Notes under the pieces: model-generated
Told to the model about the DNA's origin: nothing
Database searches by the model: none
What the model saw: only the letters and a program-made list of their open reading frames with translations
Made by a program: the position numbers and the translations under genes
Assembly: GCA_019054805.1 (NCBI GenBank)
Contig: JAHQIY010000008.1
Span: 5,007,501 to 5,071,500 of the forward strand
DNA: 64,000 nucleotides
Source: Brachionus manjavacas
Taxonomy: Eukaryota > Rotifera > Eurotatoria > Ploima > Brachionidae
Direction of reading: 5' to 3'
In this document: in pieces, positions 12,601-26,041 of the stretch
Layout of the letters: each line of letters starts with the position of its first letter
Numbering within the stretch: position 1 is the stretch's first letter

Positions 12601-13535
12601 TGAAATCTACCTATTTCTAATTTTCTGGTAACAATACATCAAGATCACGTTTTAGACTGAAAATCAATCAAATTGATATAAGCTTTCGTACTTGTTTATT
12701 TAAGAATTTGACAGGATTGTTTATTTATATATTTAAAATTAATTGAAATAATGCTTGATTATTTTTCAAATAAATTTTCGAATTAAATAATTTATTAAGT
12801 TGCTAACGGGTTTAAAAATTTTCTAATAAGTATAAATAATTTGCTTTTAGATATTGTGAAATAAGTTATATAAATAGAAAAGTATTATTACAAAATTAAA
12901 TGACTATTGATGATTTGAAATAAAATTCTCTAAACATTTGCCTACTGCATTAAATGTTTTAGTTTTTAATAAAATAAAATATTTTAAAAGCTTAGAGCAA
13001 AACTGATAAGCTTTTAATTTGAACTGATTAAGATTTTTTTTAGTGGAAAACATGGTTTTAAATTTGTACATCTGGGTATTCTTTTCAAACAGTCTTCCAT
13101 GAGTATGTTAATGAATTGAATAAAATTTAATCTCCCTAAAGTCTTCAGATTTCAATCCCATTCCTTAACGACAGAAAAATGCCAAATTATATAAATCATT
13201 TAAAAAAGGTTTTTGTCAGTTTTCAGGCACAAAAATTTTTAAAAAAATTCAAAAAATGTCTAAATTCTCAAAAAAAGAGGTATTTTTTGGAATTTTTACT
13301 TTTTACAAAAATTTACGTAATTTCTGGTAATTTTACGTTAATTCAGGTAAAATCCGGTAAATTTACATTTATAACTTTGGTAATTTTACGTGAAACTACG
13401 TAAAATTACGTAAAAACAGAAAATCTTAGCATTACTGTAATTACGGATAATATTTCCTTAGACCTTCATTAAAAATATTTTGAAAATGGATTTCATATTG
13501 TTAGAATCTATATCTTAATCTGTAAAATTAAAATC
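9690..13535. other. A+T-rich intergenic DNA with a foldback element
   Basis: No gene is supported. The stretch contains the long inverted-repeat element at 11770..12298 and, near 13310..13430, a cluster of TTACGTAA-type motifs that recurs near 24365. The rest is A/T runs. Confidence 0.6.
11770..12298. repeat. long imperfect inverted-repeat (MITE-like) element
   Basis: Arms of roughly 190-200 bp (about 11770..11975 and 12112..12298) are imperfect reverse complements, sharing GTGACCAGTA, TTATTTTCGTGACCAGTA, GGAAAAATGAGAGGTG and TTCAGAAATTCAGA in matching order. The centre of about 135 bp is unrelated. Repeated GTGACCA/TGGTCAC words along both arms suggest subterminal transposase sites. There is no ORF. 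It is probably a nonautonomous DNA transposon. Confidence 0.7.
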
Positions 13536-13539
13536 AGAT

Positions 13540-13760
13540 GTACCATAGGGACCCGTTTTAGGTCTACTGATGCTTTTTTTTTGTCAAAGATTTACCATTT
13601 TCATCTAAAAATTTGAAAATCGAAATATAAAGTATATTCTTTATCATTTGCAGGTGATACAAAATTTATTATCAAATGGATCAATGATTCCACAAGTACA
13701 AAGTTTGATTTAGCTTGACCTCCCCATTGGAAAACAAATGTCAATAAAATGATTGTGTTG
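13540..13760 (+). mobile_element. decayed LINE reverse transcriptase fragment
   Basis: Translated fragments in shifting frames resemble RT blocks in order: a (VP)QGPVLGLL-like block at about 13540..13570, AGDTKF at about 13650..13670 where CR1/Jockey RTs have ADDTK, and a short remnant of the following helix. It is too broken for clade assignment. Confidence 0.45.
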
Positions 13761-13956
13761 AAAATAAGATGAAGAGAGTGGAAAAGAGTTTTAACTTTCT
13801 AAATAGTGTTGGATGACAACCAAAACTAATGAGACCTGGCACTATAGCTTTCTTATACAAATAGTTCTCTAAATCTATCTTTAGATACAATTTAGATAAT
13901 ATTTCCATTGATTACTTTTTATTCAGTGTCTAATTTAATTCAATAAAATACATAAA

Positions 13957-15297
13957 AAAAAGACTGTTATTTTTTCATTGTATCTAATTCTTTATTTATT
14001 GTATCTAAATAATAAGCTATCTAAATATAGTGAATAAATATTTTTTTTTAGTATCTAATTATTTTATCTAAGTATCTAAATTTTTTAATTGAATATCAAT
14101 TTTTTTGTTGTTGTATCTATTTAGACATTCAATTAAGCTAATTAGATAATTTTTGAAATCAGAAGATTAGATTTAATTGTCAAAAAAAGTATTCTGAAGT
14201 TGGTTAGATTTTCATCATCAGTAATGAGTTAATCAAAGATTTTTATATTTGTCAATTATTTGTTATTTATTTTTTTATATCTATGGCTGAGGCCGTAAAT
14301 CGACCACTTGCTCAAAGCCCCGTTAAATAAGGTGGCGATGTATTTGCCAATATTTAGTTTTAGAATAAAATATAATAAAATAGTCAAAATTATAAAAAAA
14401 CAAAAAAAAAAATTTAATGAAAGTTTTTAACTATTTACACTGTTTCTATTGTTGTCGTATCTTAAAAGGCTGTAAACGGCTGCTGTTTGACCGTTTCGCT
14501 TAAACACTCCGCGTAGTTCTTCAAGTACGGTGTTGTTTTTCTTACACGTTTCGAGCTCTAATTCATTTAAGTATCTGTGGTATTTACATTTCTCTAGAAG
14601 GCCAATGTCATTCTCATACTGTATTTCATTCAATATACTGAGAATACTATTTACATAGTCATTCTGATCTCCTATTTTTAACAGCTCTTTGATGATTGAT
14701 TTTGTAAACTTGTTGTTTAAAAGTCTTTCAAAGAAATCTATTTGTAATTGTTTTAATCTGGCATTAGTCTTATGTAGATTGTTTATCAGTCTAAGGTTTG
14801 TTGTTCTGCATCTCTTTGGAACGTAATATGTGTATCTCAGCATATTATTATTAACTTTAGTCACCGCGTTGACTGTAGTTTTAATGGGGTTAATCGTTTC
14901 CATACCATACATTAGAACTGGTAATATATAAGTCTTGTATAAATGCCCTTTTAAATAAAGGCTTGCGTTTTCTTTCAGTATTTCCAAGTTCTTTAGTTTT
15001 GCTAGTGCGTTCAATGCTGCCTTTTTTCGCCCTTCTAGGTGAGAGCTGTCATTATTATCTTCGTTGAATTCTACTCCAAGGTTTTATAAAATTTACTTTT
15101 TGTATTATTTTACCTTGTATTGTAAGTGCACCCTGCCACCAGTCTTCTCTTCTATTGGCTTCTATATTATTCGTCAATTATATATTAAATTGAATTATTT
15201 TTTGATAAAAAAAATAATTAGATACTGTAAAAAAAATATCAGATAATAATTAATATTTAATTAGATACAATAAAAAAAAAAAAATTAGATAGCTTAT
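13957..15297. mobile_element. TATCTAA-rich inverted-repeat element A, with a LINE inserted
   Basis: The left end (13957..about 14110) and right end (about 15170..15297) match the ends of a second copy at 30705..31263 in the same order. The two ends are partly inverted repeats of each other: AAGCTATCTAA near 14017 pairs with TTAGATAGCTT ending at 15297, and AGTATCTAATTATTT pairs with a matching stretch near 15220. This fits a DNA transposon or MITE with roughly 100-bp terminal inverted repeats. Here the interior is occupied by an antisense LINE fragment. Confidence 0.55.
14270..15175 (-). mobile_element. LINE RT C-terminal fragment (Jockey/I-like group), 5'-truncated
   Basis: On the minus strand a frame of 195 codons (15014..14427) encodes the thumb and C-terminal part of a LINE RT: LKGHLYKTYILPVLMYGMET, then a helical Asn/Lys-rich region. 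Related coding sequence (GVEFNED, HLEGRKKAALNALAKL) continues upstream to about 15175. Downstream is a 3' UTR with a GGC-ctca-GCC hairpin and an A+T-rich tail near 14270. It sits inside inverted-repeat element A. It is not the family at 15300..16612. Confidence 0.7.
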
Positions 15298-15299
15298 AA

Positions 15300-16612
15300 T
15301 TCACTCCTTATCCAGGAGCAATCTGTATTTAGGAAACACCGGCGAACATCAGATAATCTCTTCTTCTTAAATCAAAAAATTGTGGAATGATTTGATAGAA
15401 AAAAAAGAGTTTGTGGCCTTTTTTTTGATATTTCTAAAGCCTTTGATAGGGTTTGGCATGAAGGTCTACTTTTTAAATTGATTAAAGTGAATCCACGTCA
15501 TTACTTGATCCTTTTTAAATAGTAGGACATTTAAGGTAAATGTGAATGATCATCTGTGCGAAAAATATATAAAATAACTGCAGGTGTTCCTCAAGAGTCA
15601 GTAATTACTCCTCTTTTATTTTGTATATATAGATTAATGACATACCCAAAAGAAACAAAACAAAAAACGAATACTCTCTACTTTTCGCAGATGATCTAGT
15701 TGCATTCTTCATTTATAACAAAAAGGGGAACCTAGAAAATAAGATAAATAAATACACCAACGAACTAGAACAGTGGCTTATTAAATGGAAAATGAAGAAA
15801 TCAGTTGAAAAGTCGTGTTCAGTAGTCTTTTCTAGGTATAAAAAAGAGGGTGATAATCTAAACTTAAAAATCTATGGAAACAGAATAGTGAGCCAAAAAG
15901 AAATCAAGTTTCTTGGTATTAAATTTGATTCTAAGTTAAACTTTAATATACTAGTAGACGAAATTAAAATACGCTGCAACAAAAGGCTAAATATTATTAA
16001 GATATTGTCAAACAAAAAATGGGGTCTCAATCAAAACACACTAGGAAATTTTTATAAATCATTAGTCGGATCTATTTTTTACTTTTCTTTTCCTTGCTTG
16101 AATTCATTTTCAGAAAATAATATCAAAAAACTACAAGCAATTCAGAATACAGCAGCAAGATCTATCCTTAAATTAAAATATGATACTCCCTCCAACATCG
16201 TGCAACATGAAGCTTTTAAATAACTAAAATTACTAACAGTCTCGAATTGTCTTTTTGAGTTGAGTGAGAGATATGTTGGGACAGGACTGAGTCATTCTAT
16301 TCCATTGGTTGTAAGACTGGTGAAAGAATACAAAGAAGGTTTCGAATCAAGATATATTGAATACCCAACTCCATTGTGTAATTGCTACCTTACTATTTCT
16401 TCTTTTTTCCTGAAACCTGAACTATGTAAACATTTACCACATGTAACAATCTATGTCTTCTAAACCTTCATTTTTTTTTATTTAGCTTATTAACTTTATT
16501 TTGATTTTTTTGTATCATTTTATTAACTTTAATTTTATTTTATATTTTGATTTTGATTTTTTTAATTTATTCTGAAGGAGCCCTAGCTCGGTACAGAAAA
16601 CAAATAAATAAA
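15300..16612 (+). mobile_element. LINE family A (Jockey/CR1-like), 5'-truncated copy
   Basis: Starts abruptly after inverted-repeat element A and runs to an AAATAAATAAAATAAAA tail. RT blocks: FRKHRRTSDNL, FFDISKAFDRVWHEGLLFKL, FADDLVAFFIYN, FLGIKFDSKLNF, RRLNI-type helix, then LVKEYKEGFESRYIEYPTPL close to the C-terminus. The frame is open from 15792 to 16223 and broken before and after by a few stops and shifts. The 3' end carries a hairpin (GGAGC-ccta-GCTC at about 16577..16590) shared with other family A copies at 34920..35170 and 49560..50249. Confidence 0.75.
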
Positions 16613-18023
16613 ATAAAAATAACTAGTGTTTTTTTGATTGAATGGTGTTTTGAATGTCACAATTCTGGAATATCTGACTCGATAAAATACTTTTTTTACC
16701 TAAACGAATTTTCAATGTTAAATAATCTTTATCATTTTTATGTATATGAGAAATTGAATTTTTTTACTTAATTGTAAAATAAATATTTAATTGTGTATTC
16801 AATTTTTCTATTCTTTTTTAAATAAAAATTTATATTTCAATTTATTCATGAGAATTAAACTTTGATAAAAAAAATAGATAAATTAAGTATATCTTATAAC
16901 GATCTTGAAACGATTTTGATAAGTTTAAACTGTAAAAGCGTATGCTTCATAAATCTTCACGGTATGGAAAGAAGATAATTTCGGGAAATTAACTACTCTA
17001 TTTTTTTCAACATGAAAAATTCTCCCAAAAAAATAGAAAAAAAAATGACCAATTTTTGTATAAACCTGTTCAACATAGGACCCGTTTGAACCTGTTTTTC
17101 AATGTTTTTCGAGAACTGTATGTCTTATCAACAAAATTCAAAAAAATTTGAATTCAGCATCCAAAATTTCATTGAAAGTTTTGGGATAAAAATCTCATTT
17201 TATATTTGACTCCTCGACCATATTAGAACTATAAGTTCATGGTATCAAAAAAAAACAAAATTTAAATTAGAAAAAAAGTTATCGGAGCAAAATTTTGACT
17301 TGTATTAAAATTTTAATTAAAATTTAAAAAAAAAAAAGTATTTAAAGTTCTTGTAATGATTGAATAATTTGGGTTTAACACAAAAAAAAATATTTATTCG
17401 CAGAATTTTATAAATTAAATTTAAACAAATGGTGTTATTTAATTAACAGTATGCATGTCACGATCATTAAAATTAATTATCAAAGATTTGAAAATTTGGT
17501 TTCATTAAATATAAGAATTTTGAGAAAGTGTTAAAAAAATTTAAAAAAAAAGTTTTTTTTTAAAATCGAATTTCAAATACAAAAAAATCTCAAGTCAAGA
17601 TTTGTCTTGACTTGAACAAAAAAAAAAAATTAGTAAATCAAAATAGTAAAATAAAAAAATTTTATAATTAAATTATTAATCATTTGTAGTGTAAAGTGAA
17701 GCCATTGGGACTTGAGTTTATTGAATCACATTTTTTTTCTAAATATCTTTATTTATCAATAGTATTTTAAGAAGAGAGCTGAAAAGAGGACGAAACCGTC
17801 TTGGAACCCAACTTGAAAATTTTTTAAATTAAAAAATCAAAAAGTGAACTTTTAATTAATTATAAGACAAATCAAAATCATAATCGAACTTTTACTAATT
17901 GTTTCCATGGATACTAAAAATTTGATACATGGTTGAAGGTAATGTGAAAAAATTAAAATTCTAAATTCTTGGCTAAACTGCTTTAAATATTCTTGATTAA
18001 AACTTCAATCAAATCGAAAAAGG
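16613..18023. other. A+T-rich intergenic DNA upstream of IFT56
   Basis: No gene is supported. One perfect short palindrome (CAAGTCAAGA / TCTTGACTTG, near 17590) resembles the terminal words of the hAT copies elsewhere in the window. No promoter motif can be assigned with confidence. Confidence 0.5.
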
Positions 18024-19869
18024 ATGTTGCTCTCACGAACAAAAGCGGCCGAAGACCCGGTCAAACAAAAAGAAATAAAAGAAAAGCAGAAAAAAAAGCT
18101 TCCCGAATTGGAAGACTTTCTTCAAAAGCGAGACTACTCCGGTGCCATCGCTCTGCTTGAATTTATGCGCAATACTGGCCAAGGATTGCCCATGACAGAG
18201 CTATGGATCGGCTTTTGCGCATTCCATATGGGAGATTTCGCCAGAGCCAAGCATGAGTATGAAAAATTGCTCGAAAAAGAAAAATCCAAGTCTGTGGGTG
18301 AAGTTTTCACCTATCTGTCATGTTGCCTATTCATGCTGGGCATGTACAAAAAAGCCGAAGAAGTTGCGCTCAAAGGCCCCAAGAGCCCTCTTCAAACCCG
18401 AATACTCTTTCATGTATCACACAAAATGAATGACGAAGACAAACTAATGGGTCTTCACCAGCAACTCCAAGACGTTCTGCCAGATCAATTGTGTCTAGCG
18501 TCAATGCACTATATGAGAAATCATTACCAAGAGGCAATCGATATCTACAAAAGATATCTGCTCGAAAATAGACAGTATTTGGCACTTAATATTTACGTCG
18601 CTTTGTGCTACTATAAATTGGACTACTATGACATTTCCCAAGAAGTCCTGGCTGTCTATTTACAGCATTATCCAGATTCAGCGATTGGTATTAACCTTAA
18701 GGCCTGCAACCATTACAGACTCTATAATGGTAAAGCTGCTGAGGTAAAATTTGATCTCTAGCTTTAATTTTTCTAAATAAACTCAAAATTAAGATGGAAC
18801 TGAAAAATTTGCTCGAAAACGCATCACTATCGTTCTCTTACGCCAAAGATCTTTTCAAGCATAATCTAGTAGTGTTCCAAAATGGCGATGGGGCTTTGCA
18901 AGTTCTCCCCTCTCTAGTTGATGTGATACCCGAGGCTAGGCTAAACCTTGTCATTTACTACCTGAGACAAGGCAACATAGCTGATGCATATGACCTCATG
19001 AAGGATGTTGACCCGTCTCAGCCTAACGAGTACATTCTCAAAGGTGTTGTTAATGCAGCTGTCGGACAGGACCAAAATTCAGTACTTAAAACATTTATTT
19101 TGTTTTTTTTCTATTAAAAATAACTTTAAAAATTTAGAAAGAAAATCTAAAAGTTTCGCAGCAGTATTTTCAATTGGTAGGAGGCTCAGCCAGCGATTGT
19201 GACACCATAGCCGGTCGCCAATGCATGGCCTCTTACTTTTTTCTCATCAGACACTTTGAAGATGTTTTGGTCTATTTGAATTCTATTAAAGTAAAAAAAA
19301 TTTATTTTTTCTCATCAAAAATTTTATTTTATTTTTATCGAATTTTTTTTTTTTTTCCAAAGAGCTACTTCTATAATGATGACATATTTAACTTCAATTA
19401 TGGGCAAGCTCAGGCTGCCATCGGATCATTCAAAGATGCCGAGCAATCTTTTCTATTGATAGAGACTGAGAAATTAAAATACGATTACGTTTATTTAAGC
19501 TGGCTAGCGAGATGCTACATCCGAAACAACAAGCCGCGCTACGCTTGGGAACTCTACTTAAAGTTGGAACAGTCAACTGAATCATTTAACTTATTGCAGT
19601 TGATTGCGAATGATTGTTATAAGATGGGTCAATTCTATTATGCTGCGAGAGCTTTTGACTTAATGGAAAGAATGGATCCCAATCCGGAATATTGGGAAGG
19701 GAAACGAGGCGCATGTGCCGGCGCTTTTCAGTTGATAATCGCTGGACATGAGCCCAGGGAAACGCTGCGCGAAATATTGCTTTTGTTGAACCACACTAGC
19801 AGTCCCCAAGCAGACTCCATGGTCAAAGTGATGAAAAAATGGGCAAGGGATAACAAAATTAGTGTTTGA
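18024..19869 (+). CDS. IFT56: intraflagellar transport protein 56 (IFT56/TTC26)
   Basis: Four exons, 18024..18743, 18794..19081, 19138..19290 and 19363..19869, give 1668 nt and 555 residues, against 554 for human TTC26. Introns are 50, 56 and 72 nt with GT-AG ends and matching phases. IFT56 is a TPR subunit of the IFT-B complex that carries a subset of motility-related cargo into cilia. The family is recognised along its whole length: [17 protein letters not shown] near the start, then [62 protein letters not shown] and [19 protein letters not shown], ending in [14 protein letters not shown]-like helix pairs occupy most of the protein. No coding defect is seen. The start is the first ATG in frame and matches the family N-terminus (M-L-L-S-R). 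Confidence 0.97.
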
Positions 19870-20885
19870 AAAAATTTATTTTTTTAGATTTTATGTAAAC
19901 TTGAAATTACACAAAATTTTTAAATTTATTTTATCCGAATTTTCATATTTTTTTAATTAAAAAAAGATGACATCGAATGCATCAAAATTTTATGAGTTAA
20001 ATTTGGTCAAAATTAATTAAAGATCAATTGTTAAATTTCATTAGAATAATATTTATACGTGGTTTTGCTGAGATCTGGATTTTATAATAAATATTGTTGT
20101 ATTACGGATATTGCGATTTCTTTTGGATTTTAATTTTATTGAATCATGAATATTAAATGAAAATGAAAATAATAATGAGATAAAATAATTATTATCATTA
20201 TTTATTTCAAAAAATTACAATATTATTTAAAACGACAATATTTTCATTAAAAAAATAAAATTAGCTTAAAGACTTTTTTTTTAATTTAGTGCCACAGTGC
20301 GTTAATTAATGTATGTTGCCTTTTAACATTTAAAAAAAAAGAGAAAATTTTTTTTAATAGTCAAAGTATAAAATTTTATTTCATATTTTTTTTAAAGCAA
20401 ATAAACAATGTTTATATCATCAACAAATATAAGTCTTTTTTTAAGTATCAATTAGATTTTGTTTTGATTCAAAAAAAAATAATTTTCTATTAAATTAAAT
20501 CTTTTCAATATTCTTTTTATTAATATAAAATTTATTAGATAAAAAGAAAGCAAAAATTGATAGCTTCAAAAATAGAAGCCTAGCTATTTTGACTTACTCA
20601 CCTTGAAATAAAAAAAATTCTTATTTTTAGCTTCTTTCTTTTAATTATTATCTTAAAGCTACAAATAAAAGTAACTTAATTTTGAATTTCCTCATTGAAT
20701 TACCTGTTAAAATCTTTTGTACTAATCGTGCTTAGTCATATAGTTTATTGCATAAAAATATAAGAAATGACTACATTTGAAATAATGAACTATAATAATG
20801 CTGAAAGTAATTTCAGCATTTTAAAATTTTTTGATTAAATTAAAAAAAATTTCCTTTTTTTGTTTTTTTGACTGATTAATTTTTT
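19870..20885. other. A+T-rich spacer after IFT56
   Basis: No gene is seen. AATAAA at 20086..20091, 217 nt past the IFT56 stop, is a possible polyadenylation signal, though such words are common by chance at this base composition. A perfect 10-bp stem with a 4-nt loop (AATGCTGAAA / TTTCAGCATT) lies near 20800. Confidence 0.5.
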
Positions 20886-22080
20886 TTTTCCTTATTCACT
20901 CCTTGTGGAGCATAGGGTCATTACTTTTGATTTCCACTCAAGTCGATCTTTAGCCTTTACACTTGCTTTACTATACGTCAACCTTTAGGTGTCCATTGAA
21001 GGGCTCTTTTTGGTATCCGTGTTTCTTTCATTCTAAGTATATGCCAGAGCCATCGCAGTCTTTTGTTCTCGATGCATTGACTTAATGGCTCAGACCAGTG
21101 TATCCTGATAATCCTCTGCAGGCTTCCAGTGTGGAAGGTGTTAAGGCATTTCCTGTCAGATTCACACATCCCCCAACATTCACTACCGTACTTCAGTGTT
21201 GCTTTTACTACTCTGTTGTATACTTTAAGTTTTGATTTCCTTGCTGTAGCTGTTTGATTTCCATGCTGGTCAGAGTCTAGCAAAGGCACCCTTTGCTTTA
21301 GCAAGTCTATTCTTTATGTCTCTGTGTGTTCCCAACGTGTACTGATAGTGCTACCTAGGAATGTGAATTCACTTACACACTCGATTGGTGTACCATCGAT
21401 GGTGATTGGGGTATCCAATTTGGTGTTTATGCACATAACTTTCGTTTTGGCCCCATTTATTTCGAGTCCCGTTGGTTTAGCGTTGTACGCCAACTCTTGC
21501 GTCTTCGTATGCATTTGTTCTTGTTTTTCTGTATTAGATATTAGCACCAGATCATCCGCAAAGTCTTAGTCTTCAAGTTTTGCAGTTAATCCCCATTGAA
21601 TACCCCTCGCACTAACACTTGTTTTCTTCATGAGATAGTCCTAATTGTAAATATCTGGTCTATGCATCCTCTACCTCGTCTAAATCCTGCTTTTTCTTCT
21701 CTAAGCATAACATCCAAGGAGTTCATGATTCTTTCCAGTATTATGCTGCAGAACGCCTTGCTTGCTATTGGTAACAGTGTTGTTCCTCGCCAATTGTCAC
21801 AAATCATTTTGTTACCTTTCTAAGGGAGCTTGACTATTAGGCCTTTTGACCAGCCTTCTGGTATAATTTCTAGCCGCCATATCTCGCTGAAGAGATCTTG
21901 TAATATCCCTATTGTGATCCTACCGTCAGCTTTCAAAATTTCTGTTGTGACTCTGTCAATATCCGGGGCTTTTCTGTTTCTCAGAGCCTTTATCCCAGCT
22001 TCTATTTCCTTTAGACTTGGCACTCGGTGTTAAAATCGAGGTCAGTGCTAGCTGCTTCACTGCCCGATTATGATTTATTT
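20886..22080 (-). mobile_element. RTE-like LINE, copy 2, 5'-truncated with an internal deletion
   Basis: A minus-strand copy nearly identical to 7879..9674, ending in the same AGTGAATAAGG plus poly(A). It begins a little further 5' of the RT block than the matching part of copy 1 (EIEAGIKALRNRKAPDIDRV is readable). It lacks about 270 bp equivalent to 8645..8918 of copy 1, which includes the AFDSIH block; the joint sits at a short GA repeat. The stop before FADD and the shift after HTET are the same as in copy 1. Flanks differ from copy 1, so the two copies inserted separately. Confidence 0.85.
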
Positions 22081-23469
22081 TCAAAATCAACTTTTTCATT
22101 AAAAAAAAACACCAAATTTTCGGTTGACAAAAAATGGTTTTGTTATTCTAGTAATGCTGTATGAGATGTTTTCAATCGCCGAGGTCAAATTTTAAAGCAA
22201 TTTTTTCTTTTAAAGAAACAAATTCAATAAATTATTAATCAAGATTCAAGTATAATATTTTATTCATTTTTATTAAAGATTTGAACGAGAGATCTTTTAG
22301 TCTTTTACTTTCGTTTTTAATTATTTTTCTCTCATTTTCAGTTGCAGTTATTTCGAAATTAAGAAATGAAAAAGCTTACTGAAAAAATTATTTAATCAAT
22401 TTTTGATTTAAACAATAGTAATCTCTAAAATGACTATTAGTTGAAATAATTTGGGATTTTATATTATTTTGCTATTATGTTGACAAATAGCTAATTATTT
22501 TAAGATAAAAAATTATTCCAAACCGAATATTTCTCTTTATAAATATCAACGTGTCATGTAAATTAGCAAGTTGATCATGTAGAAGTAATATATAATTTAT
22601 TTCACAGGAGCATCGGTTTCATACGCCCACTCGTTTTGGATGCCTCTGATTTTAAATTTAACTAAATTATTTATGTCTAATAATAAATTTGTGCAAAATC
22701 GATAAATGAATAAAATAAAATTTCATTTAAAATTTCTTATTTTTTAGCTATTATTTAGGTTCTGAAATCTTTTGTTCCTCATTGAATAAGCTGTATTTAC
22801 TTTTTTTATATTTTATTAATTTCAAATGCATTAGGGAAAAGAAGAGAAATTGAAAGGAAAAATCATTTTAGTCGAAGAAGATTTTCGTCATAATTTAAAT
22901 TGATTATTTGCGCAAATTTTTCAAAAGTGTGTTCATTGTTACCAGGTCTTTTAGTTTCTAGCTATGCATCTTTATTTAAAAAAAATTCAAAATTAAATTT
23001 CTTAATTTTTCTTAAATTAAAATGACTAAAATTGTCTTAAGTTAAGTCACATGTTTTCTATATCATTTGTTTTTCATATTATTTTGATACAGAAAATAAG
23101 TTTTTTCACATCATATTTTTTTATGGAGCCTTGATCAACTTTCAATCTTTGTAATTTTTCATGATTTAAATATGATTCATTAGATTTACATTAAATTCAA
23201 AATTAGAGAGAGAATCTTTTTTTGTAATAAACTGAAAAATTATCCACCATGGTCTTGTGAACAATTTTAGTTTTTTTAAGCACTGACTTTCTATAAGAAG
23301 TTGACAAAGGAAAAATTTCTGTCAGCGTAGTAATCATTGGAATCAGAAATGATCGAAAGGGGTTTAAATGAAGACTAAAAGTCAATAGAAAGTCATAGTA
23401 AAAATAAACACTCTGAACAGAAAATAATTAATTATTTTTTTCCTTTTTTAAATTTTCTTTGAATCCCAA

Positions 23470-23640
23470 GATCATGATTTTTATGTCTACTCGGAACTCA
23501 GCAACTAGATCGACCAAATGAGAAATATAATTTTCTAGAAGTTACAAATAAGTTCTGTAATGCAAAAAACAATGGTGCACCTTTAGACATTGTCTTCATG
23601 AACCTTCCACTTAATCACATATTTTATTTCTTTACATTTA
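23470..23640 (+). mobile_element. LINE RT relic (CR1/Jockey-like)
   Basis: One open frame reads NFLEVTNKFCNAKNNG then PLDIVFMNL, matching the RT block that precedes the AFD motif in CR1/Jockey LINEs. The match ends where AFD would be expected. No other part of the element is recognisable. Confidence 0.5.
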
Positions 23641-24056
23641 AGCCTAGTGCACTTTGCAAGCAATTAACAGACTTTAGAAATCAATTTAACTATTTTTGGT
23701 GCAATAAAAGAATTACTTACATTAATATATTTTGTTATTTATTTTAGCCTAATAACTAATAAAGTTGAAAAAATTTACAGTTTAAAAAAATTAAAAATTA
23801 AATTACAGTTTTGATATGATCATAATTTACACATATTTTTAAGAAATTTTGCGCAATTTTTATGATTCAACTGTAATTTATTTTGGTATTTTCGTAAAAT
23901 ATTGAACATTTACGTAAAAAATGATAAAAAATAATAAATGATTAAATATTTTATTTTAGAGTCAAAGTTAAAATTTAAGAAATTTTATTTTTTAAAATAT
24001 TCGTTATGAAATTTCTTTTGTAAACCTTTAACATTTTTCAAATTATTTTAAATAAT

Positions 24057-24200
24057 TAGTTGTAGCGAGTGAGCGAAAGCGCATTGTCTTGCTCACTAAT
24101 GTGTCCTAGTGTCTCTTCTTCTTCACATTCATCTGCATCAATTTTTTCTTAATCATCTGAGCAAAATTTGTTTTTTTTTCTACTTTGGCTTTTACCAACT
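24057..24200 (-). pseudogene. short acidic coding relic, family unknown
   Basis: On the minus strand a G+C-richer stretch encodes KIDADECEEEETLGHI then SEQDNALSLTRYN and a stop, with one stop upstream in the same frame. The acidic run followed by a distinct tail looks like the end of a protein. It resembles the acidic tails beside DNA transposons elsewhere in this window, but no homology can be claimed. Confidence 0.25.
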
Positions 24201-25296
24201 ATGTAAATAATAGATTTATATTTTTTTTTGGAAAAAAAACATCCATTATTCTTCTTTTGACCTTTAAAAAATTTCTTTTATTCCAATATCAAACTATGAT
24301 ATTGTATGAAATTTAAAACTTTTCTGAATCATTTAAATATTATTTTTTTAATTCAACAATTACATAAAATTACGTAAATTTACGTAAAATTACGCAAAAA
24401 ATTATCAAATTCGATTGATAATATCAGTTCCTTTTTTTGGATAGATTTTAAAAAAAATAAAAAAAAATATCTAATTATTGTTAATCTAATTTTTGAAAAA
24501 AAATTTGAAATTAGATTTAAAAAATAAATTTAAATTACTAAATAAAAAGTATAAGTTTCACTTGTTTCTAATCGATAAGTTAATTAGATAAAAAAATAAT
24601 TTTTTGAGTAGACCAATCCTTTATTTTCATATTTCTATCTAAAAAAGTTTTTGAGATTTTTAGAATATCTAGACAGAGCTTTATTATAAATGGCAAATTA
24701 TGAAAATTTTTAAAAGAAAAATCGATGAATATTCAGCAGAATTTAGAAGAAATGATTTTTTTTAGCTATCTGCTGAGTGATTATAAATTGGTCTTTATTC
24801 AAAAATTTATTATAAATGTAACAAAAAATTAAAGTTAGTTAAGTAAATTAGTGGAAAAATTATAATAAAAATTGCATTTGAAATTTTTTTTTTAGACAAA
24901 ATTCAAAATGCGCAGAATTTAGAAGCAAAAAAAGAGGGATCAAAAACAAGAATGAGCTATTTCGTATTTAATTTTTAAAATTCACCTAATTAAGTATAAA
25001 TAAGTTCGCATTTTGTCTAAAATATTTTCCAAATAAACATAAAAAATTCTCCTTTATGCTTAATATAAGCAATTGGGACTAGTGGGGCGCTCAAATGCTG
25101 AACTCACTCATTTGTCGTATATGTGATGACGACTTGATTTAAAATTTCAACTTGGTTTTTACATAATTTTTGCATCATGCCAAAATTAATCACCATTATA
25201 TAAATTTCTCTCGCTCACTTAAAGCCAACTCTAAATTTACTTAATTTCTTATCCTTAGATTTAAATCATCTGACAAAGTTCCAACTAATCTAATAG

Positions 25297-25998
<702 letters not shown>

Positions 25999-26035
25999 GC
26001 AATAAGCGCCTGGACACTTTTTTTTTTATATTTCT

Positions 26036-26041
26036 AATAAA
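26036..26041 (+). terminator. probable Rab2 polyadenylation signal
   Basis: AATAAA lies 38 nt after the Rab2 stop codon, within a T-rich 3' region. Distance and order fit, but AATAAA is frequent by chance at this base composition. Confidence 0.35.

Noticed and set aside
13179-13403. 74-codon frame on the + strand
   Set aside because: Lys/Phe-rich translation of A/T runs overlapping the TTACGTAA cluster; no family resemblance.
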